From JABDJL01 sp963664065 (GTDB taxonomy: Bacteria > Pseudomonadota > Gammaproteobacteria > Xanthomonadales > SZUA-36): 64,000 bases of DNA. Below are positions 10,102 to 18,672 of the stretch, piece after piece (positions within the stretch are counted from its first letter, which is position 1; each line of letters opens with the position of its first letter). Under the pieces are notes generated by a model. The model made no database searches and was not told the origin of the DNA. It saw only the letters and a program-made list of their open reading frames with translations. The translations under genes and the position numbers were made by a program. Location: contig OY760942.1 of assembly GCA_963664065.1 (NCBI GenBank), positions 124,001 to 188,000 on the forward strand, in the 5' to 3' direction.

Positions 10102-10178
10102 TAGGAGCGAAAGGCAAATCGAATCGCTGCGCGATGTACTTTTCGCGTGTATAGCGACACGCAACGCCATCGCGAACG
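10102..10178 (-). repeat. Dispersed repeat, copy 2, inside the atp operon
   Basis: The 195-base gap between atpG and atpD contains GTAGGAGCGA followed by a segment whose reverse complement matches 4325-4389 (CGCGATGGCGTTGCGTGTCG against CGCGAGGGCGTTGCGTGTCG). The element therefore sits within a transcribed operon in a gap that is normally short. Confidence 0.7.
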
Positions 10179-10241
10179 GCCCAAAAGGCCACAACTGATG
10201 GTTAGAAACGGCGTTAAGCCGAATATAAACAGGAAACAGAT

Positions 10242-11630
10242 ATGAGTACTGGATCAATTGTTCAGGTAATCGGTGCCGTTGTAGACGTGGAGTTTGTACG
10301 CGATGCCATACCCAGAATATTCGACGCCCTGACGGTCGACGATACCGATATCACGCTGGAAGTGCAGCAGCAGTTGGGTGATGGGGTTGTAAGGACCATC
10401 GCGCTGGGTTCAACCGACGGCCTGAAGCGCAGCCTGAAAGTGAGCAACACCGGTGCAGCAATTACCGTCCCGGTGGGAGAAAAAACCCTGGGGCGGGTAA
10501 TGGATGTGCTCGGAAGACCAATTGACGAAGCAGGCCCGATCGGCGAAGAAAAACGCATGCCAATTCACCGCAAGCCGCCTTCATATGAAGAGCAGGCGGG
10601 CGGTAACGACGTCCTCGAAACCGGTATCAAGGTTATTGACCTGATCATGCCGATTGCCAGGGGCGGAAAGGTAGGGCTTTTCGGTGGCGCCGGAGTGGGC
10701 AAGACCGTGGCCTTGATGGAATTAATTCGCAACATCGCCCACGAGCACTCCGGTTTCTCGGTTTTTGCCGGTGTGGGAGAGCGTACCCGTGAGGGTAATG
10801 ATTTCTACCACGAGATGAAAGATGCCGGCGTGCTTGACAAGGTGGCCCTGGTTTACGGCCAGATGAATGAGCCGCCCGGCAACCGGCTGCGCGTTGGCCT
10901 GACCGGCCTGACCATTGCCGAGGAATTCCGCGACCAGGGCCGTGATGTACTGATGTTCATAGACAACATATATCGCTACACATTGGCCGGAACGGAAGTA
11001 TCGGCATTGCTGGGCCGCATGCCCTCAGCGGTGGGTTACCAGCCAACCCTGGCCCTGGAAATGGGCTTGCTGCAGGAACGGATCACCACCACCAAGACGG
11101 GCTCTATTACCTCGTTTCAGGCTGTGTACGTACCTGCTGACGACCTGACCGACCCTTCACCAGCGACCACCTTTGCGCATCTTGATGCGACCCTGGTACT
11201 GAGTCGTGGCATTGCCGAGCAGGGTATTTACCCGGCTGTGGATCCGCTCGACTCCACCTCGCGTTTACTGGATCCAAACCTGATCGGAACCGAGCATTAT
11301 GATGTGGCTCGTGCCGTCCAGGGCGTATTGCAGCGCTACAAGGAGCTGAAGGACATCATCGCCATACTCGGCATGGATGAGCTTTCTGAAGAAGACAAAC
11401 AGGCGGTGGCGCGAGCCCGTAAGGTACAACGCTTCCTGTCACAACCCTTCTTCGTGGCCGAAACCTTTACCGGCACACCCGGCAAGTACGTAGCGCTGAA
11501 AGACACCATCCGTGCTTTCAAGGGCATTGTCGAGGGTGAATACGACCATATGCCTGAACAGGCGTTTTACATGGTCGGTGGTATCGAGGAAGCCGTGGCC
11601 AAGTCGGCTGAAATGACCAAAGCCGCCTAG
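10242..11630 (+). CDS. atpD: F1F0 ATP synthase subunit beta
   Basis: Catalytic subunit of 462 residues. Walker A GGAGVGKTVALMELI, the catalytic glutamate loop GVGERTREGND, and the catch-loop region MPSAVGYQPTLA are all intact. Beta carries the three ATP-synthesising sites. Its ribosome site CAGGAAACAG lies just before ATG 10242. Confidence 0.98.
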   Translation: MSTGSIVQVIGAVVDVEFVRDAIPRIFDALTVDDTDITLEVQQQLGDGVVRTIALGSTDGLKRSLKVSNTGAAITVPVGEKTLGRVMDVLGRPIDEAGPIGEEKRMPIHRKPPSYEEQAGGNDVLETGIKVIDLIMPIARGGKVGLFGGAGVGKTVALMELIRNIAHEHSGFSVFAGVGERTREGNDFYHEMKDAGVLDKVALVYGQMNEPPGNRLRVGLTGLTIAEEFRDQGRDVLMFIDNIYRYTLAGTEVSALLGRMPSAVGYQPTLALEMGLLQERITTTKTGSITSFQAVYVPADDLTDPSPATTFAHLDATLVLSRGIAEQGIYPAVDPLDSTSRLLDPNLIGTEHYDVARAVQGVLQRYKELKDIIAILGMDELSEEDKQAVARARKVQRFLSQPFFVAETFTGTPGKYVALKDTIRAFKGIVEGEYDHMPEQAFYMVGGIEEAVAKSAEMTKAA

Positions 11631-11649
11631 AGATACCAGGTAAGAATCC

Positions 11650-12075
11650 ATGAGTAAAACCTTCCAATGTGACATCGTATCGGCTCAGGATGAAATCTGG
11701 TCCGGCCGGGCCGCCCGGGTATTTGCAACCGGAGTTGCTGGCGAATTGGGAATCTATCCCCGCCACACGCCCCTGATAACACAGCTCAAGCCGGGCCCGG
11801 TGCGGGTCGTGGATGAGCACGGCGAAGAACAATTCTTTTTTGTCGGCGGAGGCATCATCGAGGTACAACCCCATATCGTCACCGTGCTGGCCGACACGGC
11901 AATACGCGGCGAAGACATCGACGCCACGGCGGCTCAGAAAGCCAGGGAAGAAGCCGAACGCGAAATCGCCGACCGCACCGGTGAGATGGAAGTTGCCCAG
12001 GCTCAGGCAAAACTGGCCGAGGCTATTGCACAGCTACAGGCGCTGGAGCGTTTGCGCAAAAGCGTCAAGCGCTAA
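11650..12075 (+). CDS. atpC: F1F0 ATP synthase subunit epsilon
   Basis: At 141 residues it shows an N-terminal beta-sandwich (CDIVSAQDEIWSGRA ... GELGIYPRHTPLITQLKPG) and a C-terminal two-helix tail (QAQAKLAEAIAQLQALERLR). Epsilon couples gamma to the c-ring and inhibits ATP hydrolysis. This is the last gene of the atp operon. In related genomes glmU follows; here it is displaced to 43806. Confidence 0.96.
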   Translation: MSKTFQCDIVSAQDEIWSGRAARVFATGVAGELGIYPRHTPLITQLKPGPVRVVDEHGEEQFFFVGGGIIEVQPHIVTVLADTAIRGEDIDATAAQKAREEAEREIADRTGEMEVAQAQAKLAEAIAQLQALERLRKSVKR

Positions 12076-12295
12076 ATTCCCGCATTAAATAATGTTCGAA
12101 CATCGATCTCAACCTGTAATACCCCGGCCAGAATTTGCGAATTGCCTTCTGAATGCTTTTCTAAATCGTCGATGCTTATCAGACATGATGTAAGCCCCCG
12201 GGAAACAACAACTGAAGGACGCCTGTTTGCCGGATTCTTCGACTTCCAAGTGTAGGGTCTTGAAAATAGCAAAACGAAATACGGCTAACTGCAGA

Positions 12296-13258
12296 TCACA
12301 TATCGAGTGGTGATCGCGCTCCCAGCGTCCCCCTTGCAACCACATGTGTATAGATCATCGTTGTCTTCACATCTTTATGCCCAAGCAACTGCTGAATCGT
12401 GCGAATGTCAGTGCCTGACTCCAGCAGATGGGTGGCGAACGAATGTCTCAGGGTATGGCAGGTGACTCGTTTGTTAATGCCTGATTTAAGGGCCGACACG
12501 GCAATCGCTTTTCGAGTGGTACTGGGGTGAATATGCCAGCGGTACTGCATGTCCGAATCCCTTGGATCAGTTGAAATGTTTTTACTGGGGAAAATATATT
12601 GCCAATAAAATCGCTGACTAGATTTTCCCAGCTTGCGACGCAAAGCAAGAGGTAGCTTGGCCCAACCGAGTTCGTTGGCAAGGTCTCTCCGGTGCTCATT
12701 TCTGACACAGGCCAACTGTGCTGTGAGTGAGTCTTCCAGGTTATCCGGCAATATGGTGATGCGATCTTTTCCTCCCTTGCCGCCGTGTACCCTTATCGTA
12801 TGGCGTGTAAAATCCAGGTCGCCGACTCTCAGGCGGAGACATTCCATCACGCGAAGTCCAGCACCGTACATCAGGCTTGTGGGGAGGCGCTGCGTGACAG
12901 ACATGTTTTTCAATAGGCTCGAAACTTCTTCACGACTCAGAACCACCGGCACCCGTCGTTTCGGCTTTGCCCTTACAACATCATCCAACCAGGGAAGTTC
13001 CGCTTCCAAAACCTGCAAGTACAGAAACAAAATGGCTTGAAGAGCCTGGTTTTGAGTTGAAGGAGAAACTGCCCGGTTGACAGCCAGGTGAGTCAGAAAT
13101 GCTTCAATATCTGACTTACCCATTTCAGAAGGATGACGCTTGTTATGAAACAGGATGAACCTGCGAATCCAGGAGACATAAGCTCTCTCGGTTGCAATGC
13201 TATATTGACGTAAGCGAATCGCATTTCGAACACGATCCAGAAGGCGAATGTCGGCCAT
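12296..13258 (-). CDS. intI: Integron integrase IntI
   Basis: Tyrosine recombinase of 320 residues. The catalytic residues are visible: Arg in YGAGLRVMECLRLRV, His-x-x-Arg in CHTLRHSFATHLL, the second His in LLGHKDVKTT, and the nucleophile Tyr in MIYTHV. An insertion between the first Arg box and the HxxR box (about residues 205-245, with LGKSSQRFYWQYIFPSK and DMQYRWHIHPS) is the IntI-specific domain needed to recognise folded attC sites, which separates it from XerC/D. It is transcribed away from the cassettes, the canonical orientation. No LexA box is apparent upstream. The gene appears intact, so the platform may still be active. Confidence 0.95.
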   Translation of the reverse strand: MADIRLLDRVRNAIRLRQYSIATERAYVSWIRRFILFHNKRHPSEMGKSDIEAFLTHLAVNRAVSPSTQNQALQAILFLYLQVLEAELPWLDDVVRAKPKRRVPVVLSREEVSSLLKNMSVTQRLPTSLMYGAGLRVMECLRLRVGDLDFTRHTIRVHGGKGGKDRITILPDNLEDSLTAQLACVRNEHRRDLANELGWAKLPLALRRKLGKSSQRFYWQYIFPSKNISTDPRDSDMQYRWHIHPSTTRKAIAVSALKSGINKRVTCHTLRHSFATHLLESGTDIRTIQQLLGHKDVKTTMIYTHVVARGTLGARSPLDM

Positions 13259-13488
13259 ATAATTTCCGTGAATTTCTTATTTAGGAAAAATACAAAACAA
13301 CAACAGGATTTTCATTCGACAAACGCACAAACTATACGTAGGAATTTAGCTATTTATCAAGAACGATTCTCGCTTTCCCATTCAAAGAAGTGTATAAAAA
13401 CATTGAGGAAAAACAGAAACATGCAAAAACCGAAATCCAAAAAACAACCCAAGCTGGCGTTAATGCCGCCCCTTTCCACATATTTGTA

Positions 13489-13495
13489 GTTATGT
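13489..13495 (+). other. Possible attI recombination core (GTTATGT)
   Basis: The first GTTATGT-type heptamer to the right of intI lies 231 bases from its start codon, immediately before the first recognisable cassette ORF. The same heptamer closes the third attC site (16350-16356). The stretch 13259-13488 contains only a low-quality basic ORF (13268-13489) that I do not accept as a gene. Confidence 0.4.
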
Positions 13496-13506
13496 AGTCA
13501 GGAAAA

Positions 13507-13764
13507 GTGAAAATTAATGCACAATCATGGAAAAGTGGAATAGCAATAGGATTGCTAATCGCACTGGTAGTTGCGATTCCTCCAACTTTCCTGGATTGAT
13601 ATCAAAATCCAGGCGGTATATTTCGGGGGAGTATCGGCACAAATTGGTCGGTGGTAATTGAAACTCTTTTCAGTTGGCTTTGGCCTGTATTTCTAGGTGC
13701 AGCGCCGGCTTCGATCATAATTCACTCACGGGTATCTCAGCGTAGGTCAAACAATGCTACATAA
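13507..13764 (+). pseudogene. Cassette 1: small membrane protein with an in-frame stop
   Basis: Starting at GTG 13507 the frame reads KINAQSWKSGIAIGLLIAL and then VVAIPPTFLD before TGA at 13597-13599. The same frame continues open with YQNPGGIFRGSIGTNWS, a second hydrophobic helix (WLWPVFLGAAPASIIIH) and a natural TAA at 13762-13764 that lies inside the attC left core. Read through, it gives 84 sense codons with two membrane helices. The stop is one base from TGG (Trp), so a recent nonsense change is likely. It is the integrase-proximal cassette. No family recognised. Confidence 0.6.
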
Positions 13765-13845
13765 CAAATCGTTCAAGTACGTTCCGCCAGCAAGCTGGCT
13801 CCACCGGACCAGTCTGCGGCTGGCCGCTTAACTCAGACGTTATAT
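13759..13845 (+). repeat. attC site 1
   Basis: Left core ACATAAC (13759-13765), right core GTTATAT (13839-13845), with AAATCGTTCAAG after the left core and CTTAACTCAGAC before the right core. The central part pairs CCAGCAAGCTGG-type arms. Length 87. Confidence 0.85.
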
Positions 13846-13866
13846 TACTAATCGAGCCATATAACA

Positions 13867-13916
13867 TTGACAATAACACCCATATCATTGACAATAAGAA
13901 CAGATAACCTTGTCAA
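13867..13916 (+). promoter_or_regulatory. Cassette promoter with direct-repeat operator candidate
   Basis: CATTGACAATAA occurs twice (13865-13876 and 13886-13897), exactly 21 bases apart, two helical turns. A third, inverted word TTGTCAA follows at 13910-13916. The first copy supplies a perfect -35 (TTGACA) with GACAAT 17 bases downstream as -10. The gene that follows has an N-terminal HTH, so self-regulation through these repeats is plausible but inferred. Confidence 0.5.
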
Positions 13917-13925
13917 AACGAAATT

Positions 13926-14951
13926 ATGGCCGGAGTAAGAAACAGGGGCGAAGCAATTAGGCGATTCATAATAGAGAATGTTGCCAATCATCCCTCTGAC
14001 ATTGTCGCGATCACCGCTAACCAGTTTGAAATTTCTCGCCAAGCTGTTAGTTCACACATAAATCGTTTGTTGGATCAACGTCTGATCGATGCATCTGGAA
14101 ATACTCGAAGTAGAATATACAAATTACATCCCCAGGAAATGAATACGGAAGTTTTCAATCTAGATGGGCTAGAAGAAGACGTAGTATGGCGTGAGTATGA
14201 TATTCAGCAACTCGGTGAACTTCCGGATAATGTACTAAACATTTGGCATTATGGATTCACTGAAATGTTAAATAATGCAATTGACCATTCAGACGGTGAA
14301 GTAGTGTCAGTGTCAGTGGAAAAGAATCCGGCTGGCACTCAAATTATGGTATCTGATGATGGTGTTGGAATTTTTAGGCGAATTCAGGAGGCCTTAAATC
14401 TAAATGATGAACGACATGCTGTTCTTGAGTTAGCAAAAGGTAAGTTAACGACAGATCCCGAAAACCATACAGGTGAAGGGATTTTTTTCTCCTCGCGGAT
14501 GTTTGATGAATACGCCATTTTATCGGGTGGTGTTTATTTTTCTCATGAGCACAACAAGCCCGAAGACTGGATCATGGAAAGAAAGAACCCACAAAACGGC
14601 ACTACAGTTTTTATGAAAATCGCCAACAACTCTTCCCGCACAGTGAAGTCCGTTTTCGACAAATATACGTCTGGCGAGGAACTTCGATTTGATAAAACAG
14701 TTGTCCCTGTTTCACTTGCAAGGCATGGAAATGAAAGATTGGTTTCTCGATCGCAAGCTAAGCGTCTGCTTGCCAGGATCGATAAATTCAAAATTGTCAT
14801 CTTAGATTTTTCGGATATCGACCAGATTGGACAAGCATTTGCAGACGAAATCTTTAGAGTATTTAAATTGCAACACCCGGAAATTCAGCTGTACTTTTCA
14901 CGGGCAAATCCGGAAGTTGAAAGCATGATAATTCGAGCGCTTGGACCTTGA
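13926..14951 (+). CDS. Cassette 2: HTH - GHKL ATPase - DUF4325 (STAS-like) regulator
   Basis: A 341-residue protein with three parts. Residues 1-75 form a winged-helix-like HTH (ITANQFEISRQAVSSHINRLLDQRLI). Residues about 105-245 carry GHKL/Bergerat ATPase motifs: N-box FTEMLNNAIDHSDG, G1 box VSDDGVGIF and G2 region GEGIFFSSRM. Residues about 260-335 resemble the DUF4325 STAS-like domain (KIVILDFSDIDQIGQAFADEIFR). GHKL and STAS domains usually act as separate kinase and antagonist partners of sigma-factor switches; here they share a chain with a DNA-binding head. The substrate and output are unknown. It has its own promoter and ends just before attC2. Confidence 0.75.
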   Translation: MAGVRNRGEAIRRFIIENVANHPSDIVAITANQFEISRQAVSSHINRLLDQRLIDASGNTRSRIYKLHPQEMNTEVFNLDGLEEDVVWREYDIQQLGELPDNVLNIWHYGFTEMLNNAIDHSDGEVVSVSVEKNPAGTQIMVSDDGVGIFRRIQEALNLNDERHAVLELAKGKLTTDPENHTGEGIFFSSRMFDEYAILSGGVYFSHEHNKPEDWIMERKNPQNGTTVFMKIANNSSRTVKSVFDKYTSGEELRFDKTVVPVSLARHGNERLVSRSQAKRLLARIDKFKIVILDFSDIDQIGQAFADEIFRVFKLQHPEIQLYFSRANPEVESMIIRALGP

Positions 14952-14954
14952 AAA

Positions 14955-15012
14955 ATATAACAACTCATTTGAGAAAGACGCCTAACGGCGCCCCTTAATT
15001 TAGACGTTAGGC
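14955..15012 (+). repeat. attC site 2
   Basis: A compact 58-base site: left core ATATAAC (14955-14961), right core GTTAGGC (15006-15012). The inner arms are GGCGCC-rich and CCTTAATTTAGAC precedes the right core. Confidence 0.88.
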
Positions 15013-15090
15013 TGCACCATGGACCACTTGCGAGGCAACCAATTGTATCCGACTAGGAAGCCCTTGCTCTCACACACAACGGAGGACTGA

Positions 15091-16218
15091 ATGGCTGACG
15101 CAATGCGCGTGTTGATCGTGGGAGCCGGCCTTGCAGGAGTCTCTCTTGCAATTTCATTGCGTGAGCGCGGCGTTAGCCCCGACGTTATTGAGCGCCTAAC
15201 AGCATGGCCTTCGCATGGTGCCGGAATCTACCTTGTGGGCAACGCAATGCGTGCGCTACAGGCATTGGGCGTCGCGGAAGATGTCCATCGCCAAGGCGCA
15301 GGGATTCGACGGCAGGTGCTCATGGACCGCCGGGGTCGAAAGCTTGTCGAGATTGACACGGAAAGCGTATGGGGATCATGCGGCCCTTGTGTAGGCGTTC
15401 GAAGGGCGGTCCTCCAACAGGAACTGGTCAACGCCCTTGGAGAATCCGAAGTTCAATTCTCCACAACTGTCACTTCGATTGAACAGCAGGGCGACGGGGT
15501 AGCTGTAGGGTTCAGCGATGGCACAGAGCGCAACTACGAGTTGGTCGTCGGTGCTGACGGCGTGCACTCTTCTATTCGGCAACGTCTGTTTCCCAAATCG
15601 CTGGCACGCTACTGCGGACAAGTTGGTTGGCGGTTCATCGTATCGTGCCCGCCTGCAATCGACAGTTGGACGCTGTTCAGCGGGCCCAAGGGGGTCTTTC
15701 TGTTCATACCTGTCGGGGGTGGTCAAGCGTACTGCTATGCAGATGCAATGCTCACCGAACCCATTGCGGACCCGTTGGAAGGCCGGCTTGAACGTCTGAG
15801 AACGCGCTTCTCGGGCTTCACAACCGTGGTATCTGAGGCGCTAGCCGAGCTTAAGTCATCCGAACAGATTCACTTCGGTATCATTGAGGACATCTTCCAG
15901 CATTCATGGGCAGCTGGCAACGTCTTGCTCTTCGGTGATGCCGCCCACGCGACATCGCCAAACATGGCATCGGGAGCTGCTATGGCGTTCGAGGACTCGA
16001 TAGCCCTATCGGAAGCGCTGACGTCTGGACATGACATACAGAAGGTCATCGACGAGTACTCCAGTCGACGGCAGAAAAGGATTCGGTGGGTCCATGAGCA
16101 GACAAAGCGTCGAGATCGAATTCGTAACCTTCCGCCGTTAGTTCGTAACCTACTCACACGGCATTTGTTCGAGCGCATATACAGGTCGAATTACGGGCCA
16201 CTGGCTGAGGAGTTCTAG
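15091..16218 (+). CDS. Cassette 3: FAD-dependent aromatic-type monooxygenase
   Basis: A 375-residue class A flavoprotein monooxygenase. It has the N-terminal dinucleotide fold VLIVGAGLAGVSLAISL, the family DG motif VVGADGVHSSIR near residue 160, and the GD motif LLFGDAAHATSPNMASGAA near residue 285 that contacts the FAD ribityl chain. Such enzymes hydroxylate aromatic or polyketide substrates using NAD(P)H and oxygen; TetX and salicylate hydroxylase are relatives. The substrate cannot be told from sequence. GGAGGA precedes ATG 15091. Its higher GC content compared with cassette 2 suggests the cassettes came from different donors. Confidence 0.85.
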   Translation: MADAMRVLIVGAGLAGVSLAISLRERGVSPDVIERLTAWPSHGAGIYLVGNAMRALQALGVAEDVHRQGAGIRRQVLMDRRGRKLVEIDTESVWGSCGPCVGVRRAVLQQELVNALGESEVQFSTTVTSIEQQGDGVAVGFSDGTERNYELVVGADGVHSSIRQRLFPKSLARYCGQVGWRFIVSCPPAIDSWTLFSGPKGVFLFIPVGGGQAYCYADAMLTEPIADPLEGRLERLRTRFSGFTTVVSEALAELKSSEQIHFGIIEDIFQHSWAAGNVLLFGDAAHATSPNMASGAAMAFEDSIALSEALTSGHDIQKVIDEYSSRRQKRIRWVHEQTKRRDRIRNLPPLVRNLLTRHLFERIYRSNYGPLAEEF

Positions 16219-16245
16219 CATGCATAGCGACCAAGGTACAGTGCA

Positions 16246-16356
16246 GTCTAACCCTTCGCTCAAGCGGAGCGCCAACGGTATGCCACCGCTAGGCTTCATT
16301 TCATTCTAGCCCAGCGTCGTCCTGCCGCTGTCGCCCGCTTAGCTCAAACGTTATGT
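16246..16356 (+). repeat. attC site 3
   Basis: Left core GTCTAAC (16246-16252), right core GTTATGT (16350-16356). GCTCAAG follows the left core and CTTAGCTCAAAC precedes the right core. At 111 bases it is the longest site in the array. Confidence 0.85.
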
Positions 16357-16369
16357 TTAATCGAGGCCA

Positions 16370-16924
16370 ATGAAAAAGGTAGCAATAATTTCTGGAGTAG
16401 GTGTCGCTCTGCTGCTAGGAGCTGCATATCTATACTTTGCCGGGAAAGAGTACGTTTTTAGTTTTTCTGAAGCTGAAATACAGCAAAAACTCGAAAAAAA
16501 TTTGCCGCTTACCAAGGCATATTTCCTTATTATCCAGGTGACTTTGAAGAATCCTAGAGTTCAACTTCAAAATGACTCCGATAAAGTAAATGCTGGACTA
16601 GATGTTGTTCTGAATATGACAGTGAATCAAAACGCTTTACCGCTTGGAGGTTCACTAGAAGTATCTGCTGGAATTCGGTATGTGGACGAAGAAGGCGAGT
16701 TCTTCCTGACTGATCCCGCAATTGAAAAATTGCAAGTTCAAGGGATATCCGAGAAATACATCGAGAAAGCAAACTCAGCTCTTACAATGGCGCTGTCAGA
16801 ATATTTCGAGAATTATCCGATTTATACATTCAGCAGTCTTGATGCAAAACAAGTGACAGCTAGAATGGTTTTAAAAAGTGTCGTAGTTGAAAACCAAAAA
16901 CTTGTGGTAACACTTGGGATTTAA
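16370..16924 (+). CDS. Cassette 4: DUF1439 (YceB-like) exported protein
   Basis: 184 residues with an N-terminal membrane anchor or signal (residues 4-23, VAIISGVGVALLLGAAYLYF) lacking a lipobox Cys. The body fits DUF1439/YceB: FSEAEIQQKLEKNLP at the start, a mid-protein strand LDVVLNMTVNQNALP, and ALSEYFENYPIYTFS towards the end. YceB-type proteins are periplasmic, lipid-pocket (TULIP-like) proteins of unknown role. The stop lies one base before the attC left core. Confidence 0.7.
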   Translation: MKKVAIISGVGVALLLGAAYLYFAGKEYVFSFSEAEIQQKLEKNLPLTKAYFLIIQVTLKNPRVQLQNDSDKVNAGLDVVLNMTVNQNALPLGGSLEVSAGIRYVDEEGEFFLTDPAIEKLQVQGISEKYIEKANSALTMALSEYFENYPIYTFSSLDAKQVTARMVLKSVVVENQKLVVTLGI

Positions 16925-17000
16925 ACATAACAAGGCATTCAAGAGCATGCCTTCGGCATCGGAGGCAGCTGTGCTGCCCCGCCTAATTTAGACGTTAGGC
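16925..17000 (+). repeat. attC site 4
   Basis: Left core ACATAAC (16925-16931), right core GTTAGGC (16994-17000). AAGGCATTCAAG follows the left core; the inner arms GCATGCCTTCGGCATCGG form a stem. Length 76. Confidence 0.9.
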
Positions 17001-17013
17001 TAATAAAACCAGC

Positions 17014-18594
17014 TTGCCAGATTCAAAAACAATCGTCGTCATAGGTGGTACAGGAAACTTTGGGGAAAGAATTTGTCATCGCTTAGTTGGAGAGCCAAAT
17101 TCCAGGCTGATTGTGACAAGTCGCACTCAGAATAAAGCGCAAAGGCTGGTTTCAGAGTTACGAAGTAACGATGCAGCTCAGAACATCATTGCTGCTGCCT
17201 TGGATCAGTCCTTATCAGACTTTGAAACCGATCTGCGTACGCTGAATCCTGACATGGTAATTCATACTGCCGGCCCCTACCAGGGACAAGACTATCGTGT
17301 GGCGCGTGCCTGTATCGATTGTGGTGCTCACTATATTGATCTGGCGGATGGCCGAGAATTTGTCGAAGGTTTCAACCAACTTAACAGTGAGGCTAAGAAC
17401 AGGAATGTACTGCTGATTTCAGGGGCAAGCACTTTACCGGGATTGTCCAGCGCTGTGATCGACTCAATGTCCGGTAAGTTTGATGCCGTTAGCAGCATTA
17501 AGATTTCAATCGCTCCAACTCAACAAAATCCTCGAGGGTTTGGCACAATTGCTGCAGTCATGAGCTACTGCGGAAAACCGTTCAAGGTGTTGGAACAAGG
17601 CCAATGGATGACACGGTATGGGTGGCAAGACTTGCGGGTTCAGAATTACCCTTCGTTGGGGAGACGTCTTTCCGGCGCCTGTGATGTACCGGATTTGGCA
17701 TTAATACCAAACTATGTGAAAGGATGTGAAACAGTCACATTTCACGCAGCACTTGAAGCTTGGTGGGAGCAAATGGGGCTGTGGATGATGGGATGGCTTA
17801 CGAGAGTGGGTATCGTTAAAAGTTGGAGCAAACTCACGCCCACATTCCATTGGATAAGTGAGCGATTGAAGAGTTTGGGATCAGATACAGGAGGTATGCA
17901 TGTACGTTTGTGTGGGCTGGATTTGAACGGCAAACCCAAGGAAATCACCTGGTACCTCACGGCGAAAAGCAACCATGGCCCGGAGATTCCCTGCTCACCA
18001 GCATTGGTATTGGCTAGAAAGCTGGTGAGAGGGCAAATATCAATTCGCGGTGCCGTCCCATGCCTGGGACTTATAACAATGTCAGACTTTGCAGACGAAG
18101 TATTGCCTCAATTCTCTTTAATGGATAGCTACTCTCTTATTAAGCTGATACACATCATTAGTGCCTCAATTCTCTTTGGCACTGGAATTGGAACTGCATT
18201 TTTTATGCTGAGAGCTCACTTAAGCGGTAACTCTGAGGCAATGGCTGTAACCACTAAAAGCGTCGTGCTTGCGGACTGGATCTTCACGACACCGGCTGTA
18301 GTCATTCAGGCTGGAACCGGCTTATGGCTAACTCTCCAAATGTCTATTCCGCTTGGATCGGTATGGTTTATTACGGTAGTTTCACTATTTGTATTAATTG
18401 GTATTTGTTGGATTCCAGTGGTACGTATTCAGATCAGAATTCGCAACATCATTGCCAACGGTGGAGGGTTGGAGGACTATCAGAAATTAATAAGAACGTG
18501 GGTTACATTGGGAATGATTGCATTTATCAGCATATTGATTCTATTTGTCCTTATGGTAACGAAAATTGGAGTTGGAACTAATGTGTTCGCCTAA
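17014..18594 (+). CDS. Cassette 5: saccharopine dehydrogenase-like protein fused to a DUF2269 membrane domain
   Basis: A 526-residue fusion starting at TTG 17014. Residues 1-365 are a Rossmann-fold saccharopine dehydrogenase-like domain (VVIGGTGNFGERIC; HTAGPYQGQDYRVARACID). Residues 370-526 match the DUF2269 integral membrane family (YSLIKLIHIISASILFGTG, then four membrane helices). An internal ATG at 18121 marks the join, so the second domain could also be made separately. DUF2269 proteins are often encoded beside saccharopine dehydrogenase-like genes, which makes the fusion meaningful. Substrate unknown. The stop TAA is part of the attC left core. Confidence 0.8.
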   Translation: MPDSKTIVVIGGTGNFGERICHRLVGEPNSRLIVTSRTQNKAQRLVSELRSNDAAQNIIAAALDQSLSDFETDLRTLNPDMVIHTAGPYQGQDYRVARACIDCGAHYIDLADGREFVEGFNQLNSEAKNRNVLLISGASTLPGLSSAVIDSMSGKFDAVSSIKISIAPTQQNPRGFGTIAAVMSYCGKPFKVLEQGQWMTRYGWQDLRVQNYPSLGRRLSGACDVPDLALIPNYVKGCETVTFHAALEAWWEQMGLWMMGWLTRVGIVKSWSKLTPTFHWISERLKSLGSDTGGMHVRLCGLDLNGKPKEITWYLTAKSNHGPEIPCSPALVLARKLVRGQISIRGAVPCLGLITMSDFADEVLPQFSLMDSYSLIKLIHIISASILFGTGIGTAFFMLRAHLSGNSEAMAVTTKSVVLADWIFTTPAVVIQAGTGLWLTLQMSIPLGSVWFITVVSLFVLIGICWIPVVRIQIRIRNIIANGGGLEDYQKLIRTWVTLGMIAFISILILFVLMVTKIGVGTNVFA

Positions 18595-18666
18595 CAAAGC
18601 GCTTAACTCGTTCACTTTGATCACTCGGACCACGTTTTGCGTGGCCGGTTAGCTCAAACGTTATGC
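18589..18666 (+). repeat. attC site 5
   Basis: Left core GCCTAAC (18589-18595) overlaps the stop codon of cassette 5; right core GTTATGC (18660-18666), preceded by GGTTAGCTCAAAC. Length 78. Confidence 0.88.
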
Positions 18667-18672
18667 AGTCAG

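Noticed and set aside
13268..13489. Plus-strand ORF of 73 codons between intI and the first cassette
   Set aside because: Composition is low-complexity Lys/Gln/Asn with no ribosome site, and it occupies the place where attI and the leader should be.
12296..13500. LexA-controlled integrase promoter
   Set aside because: No CTGT-N8-ACAG match was seen in front of intI. A Pc promoter could also not be placed with confidence.
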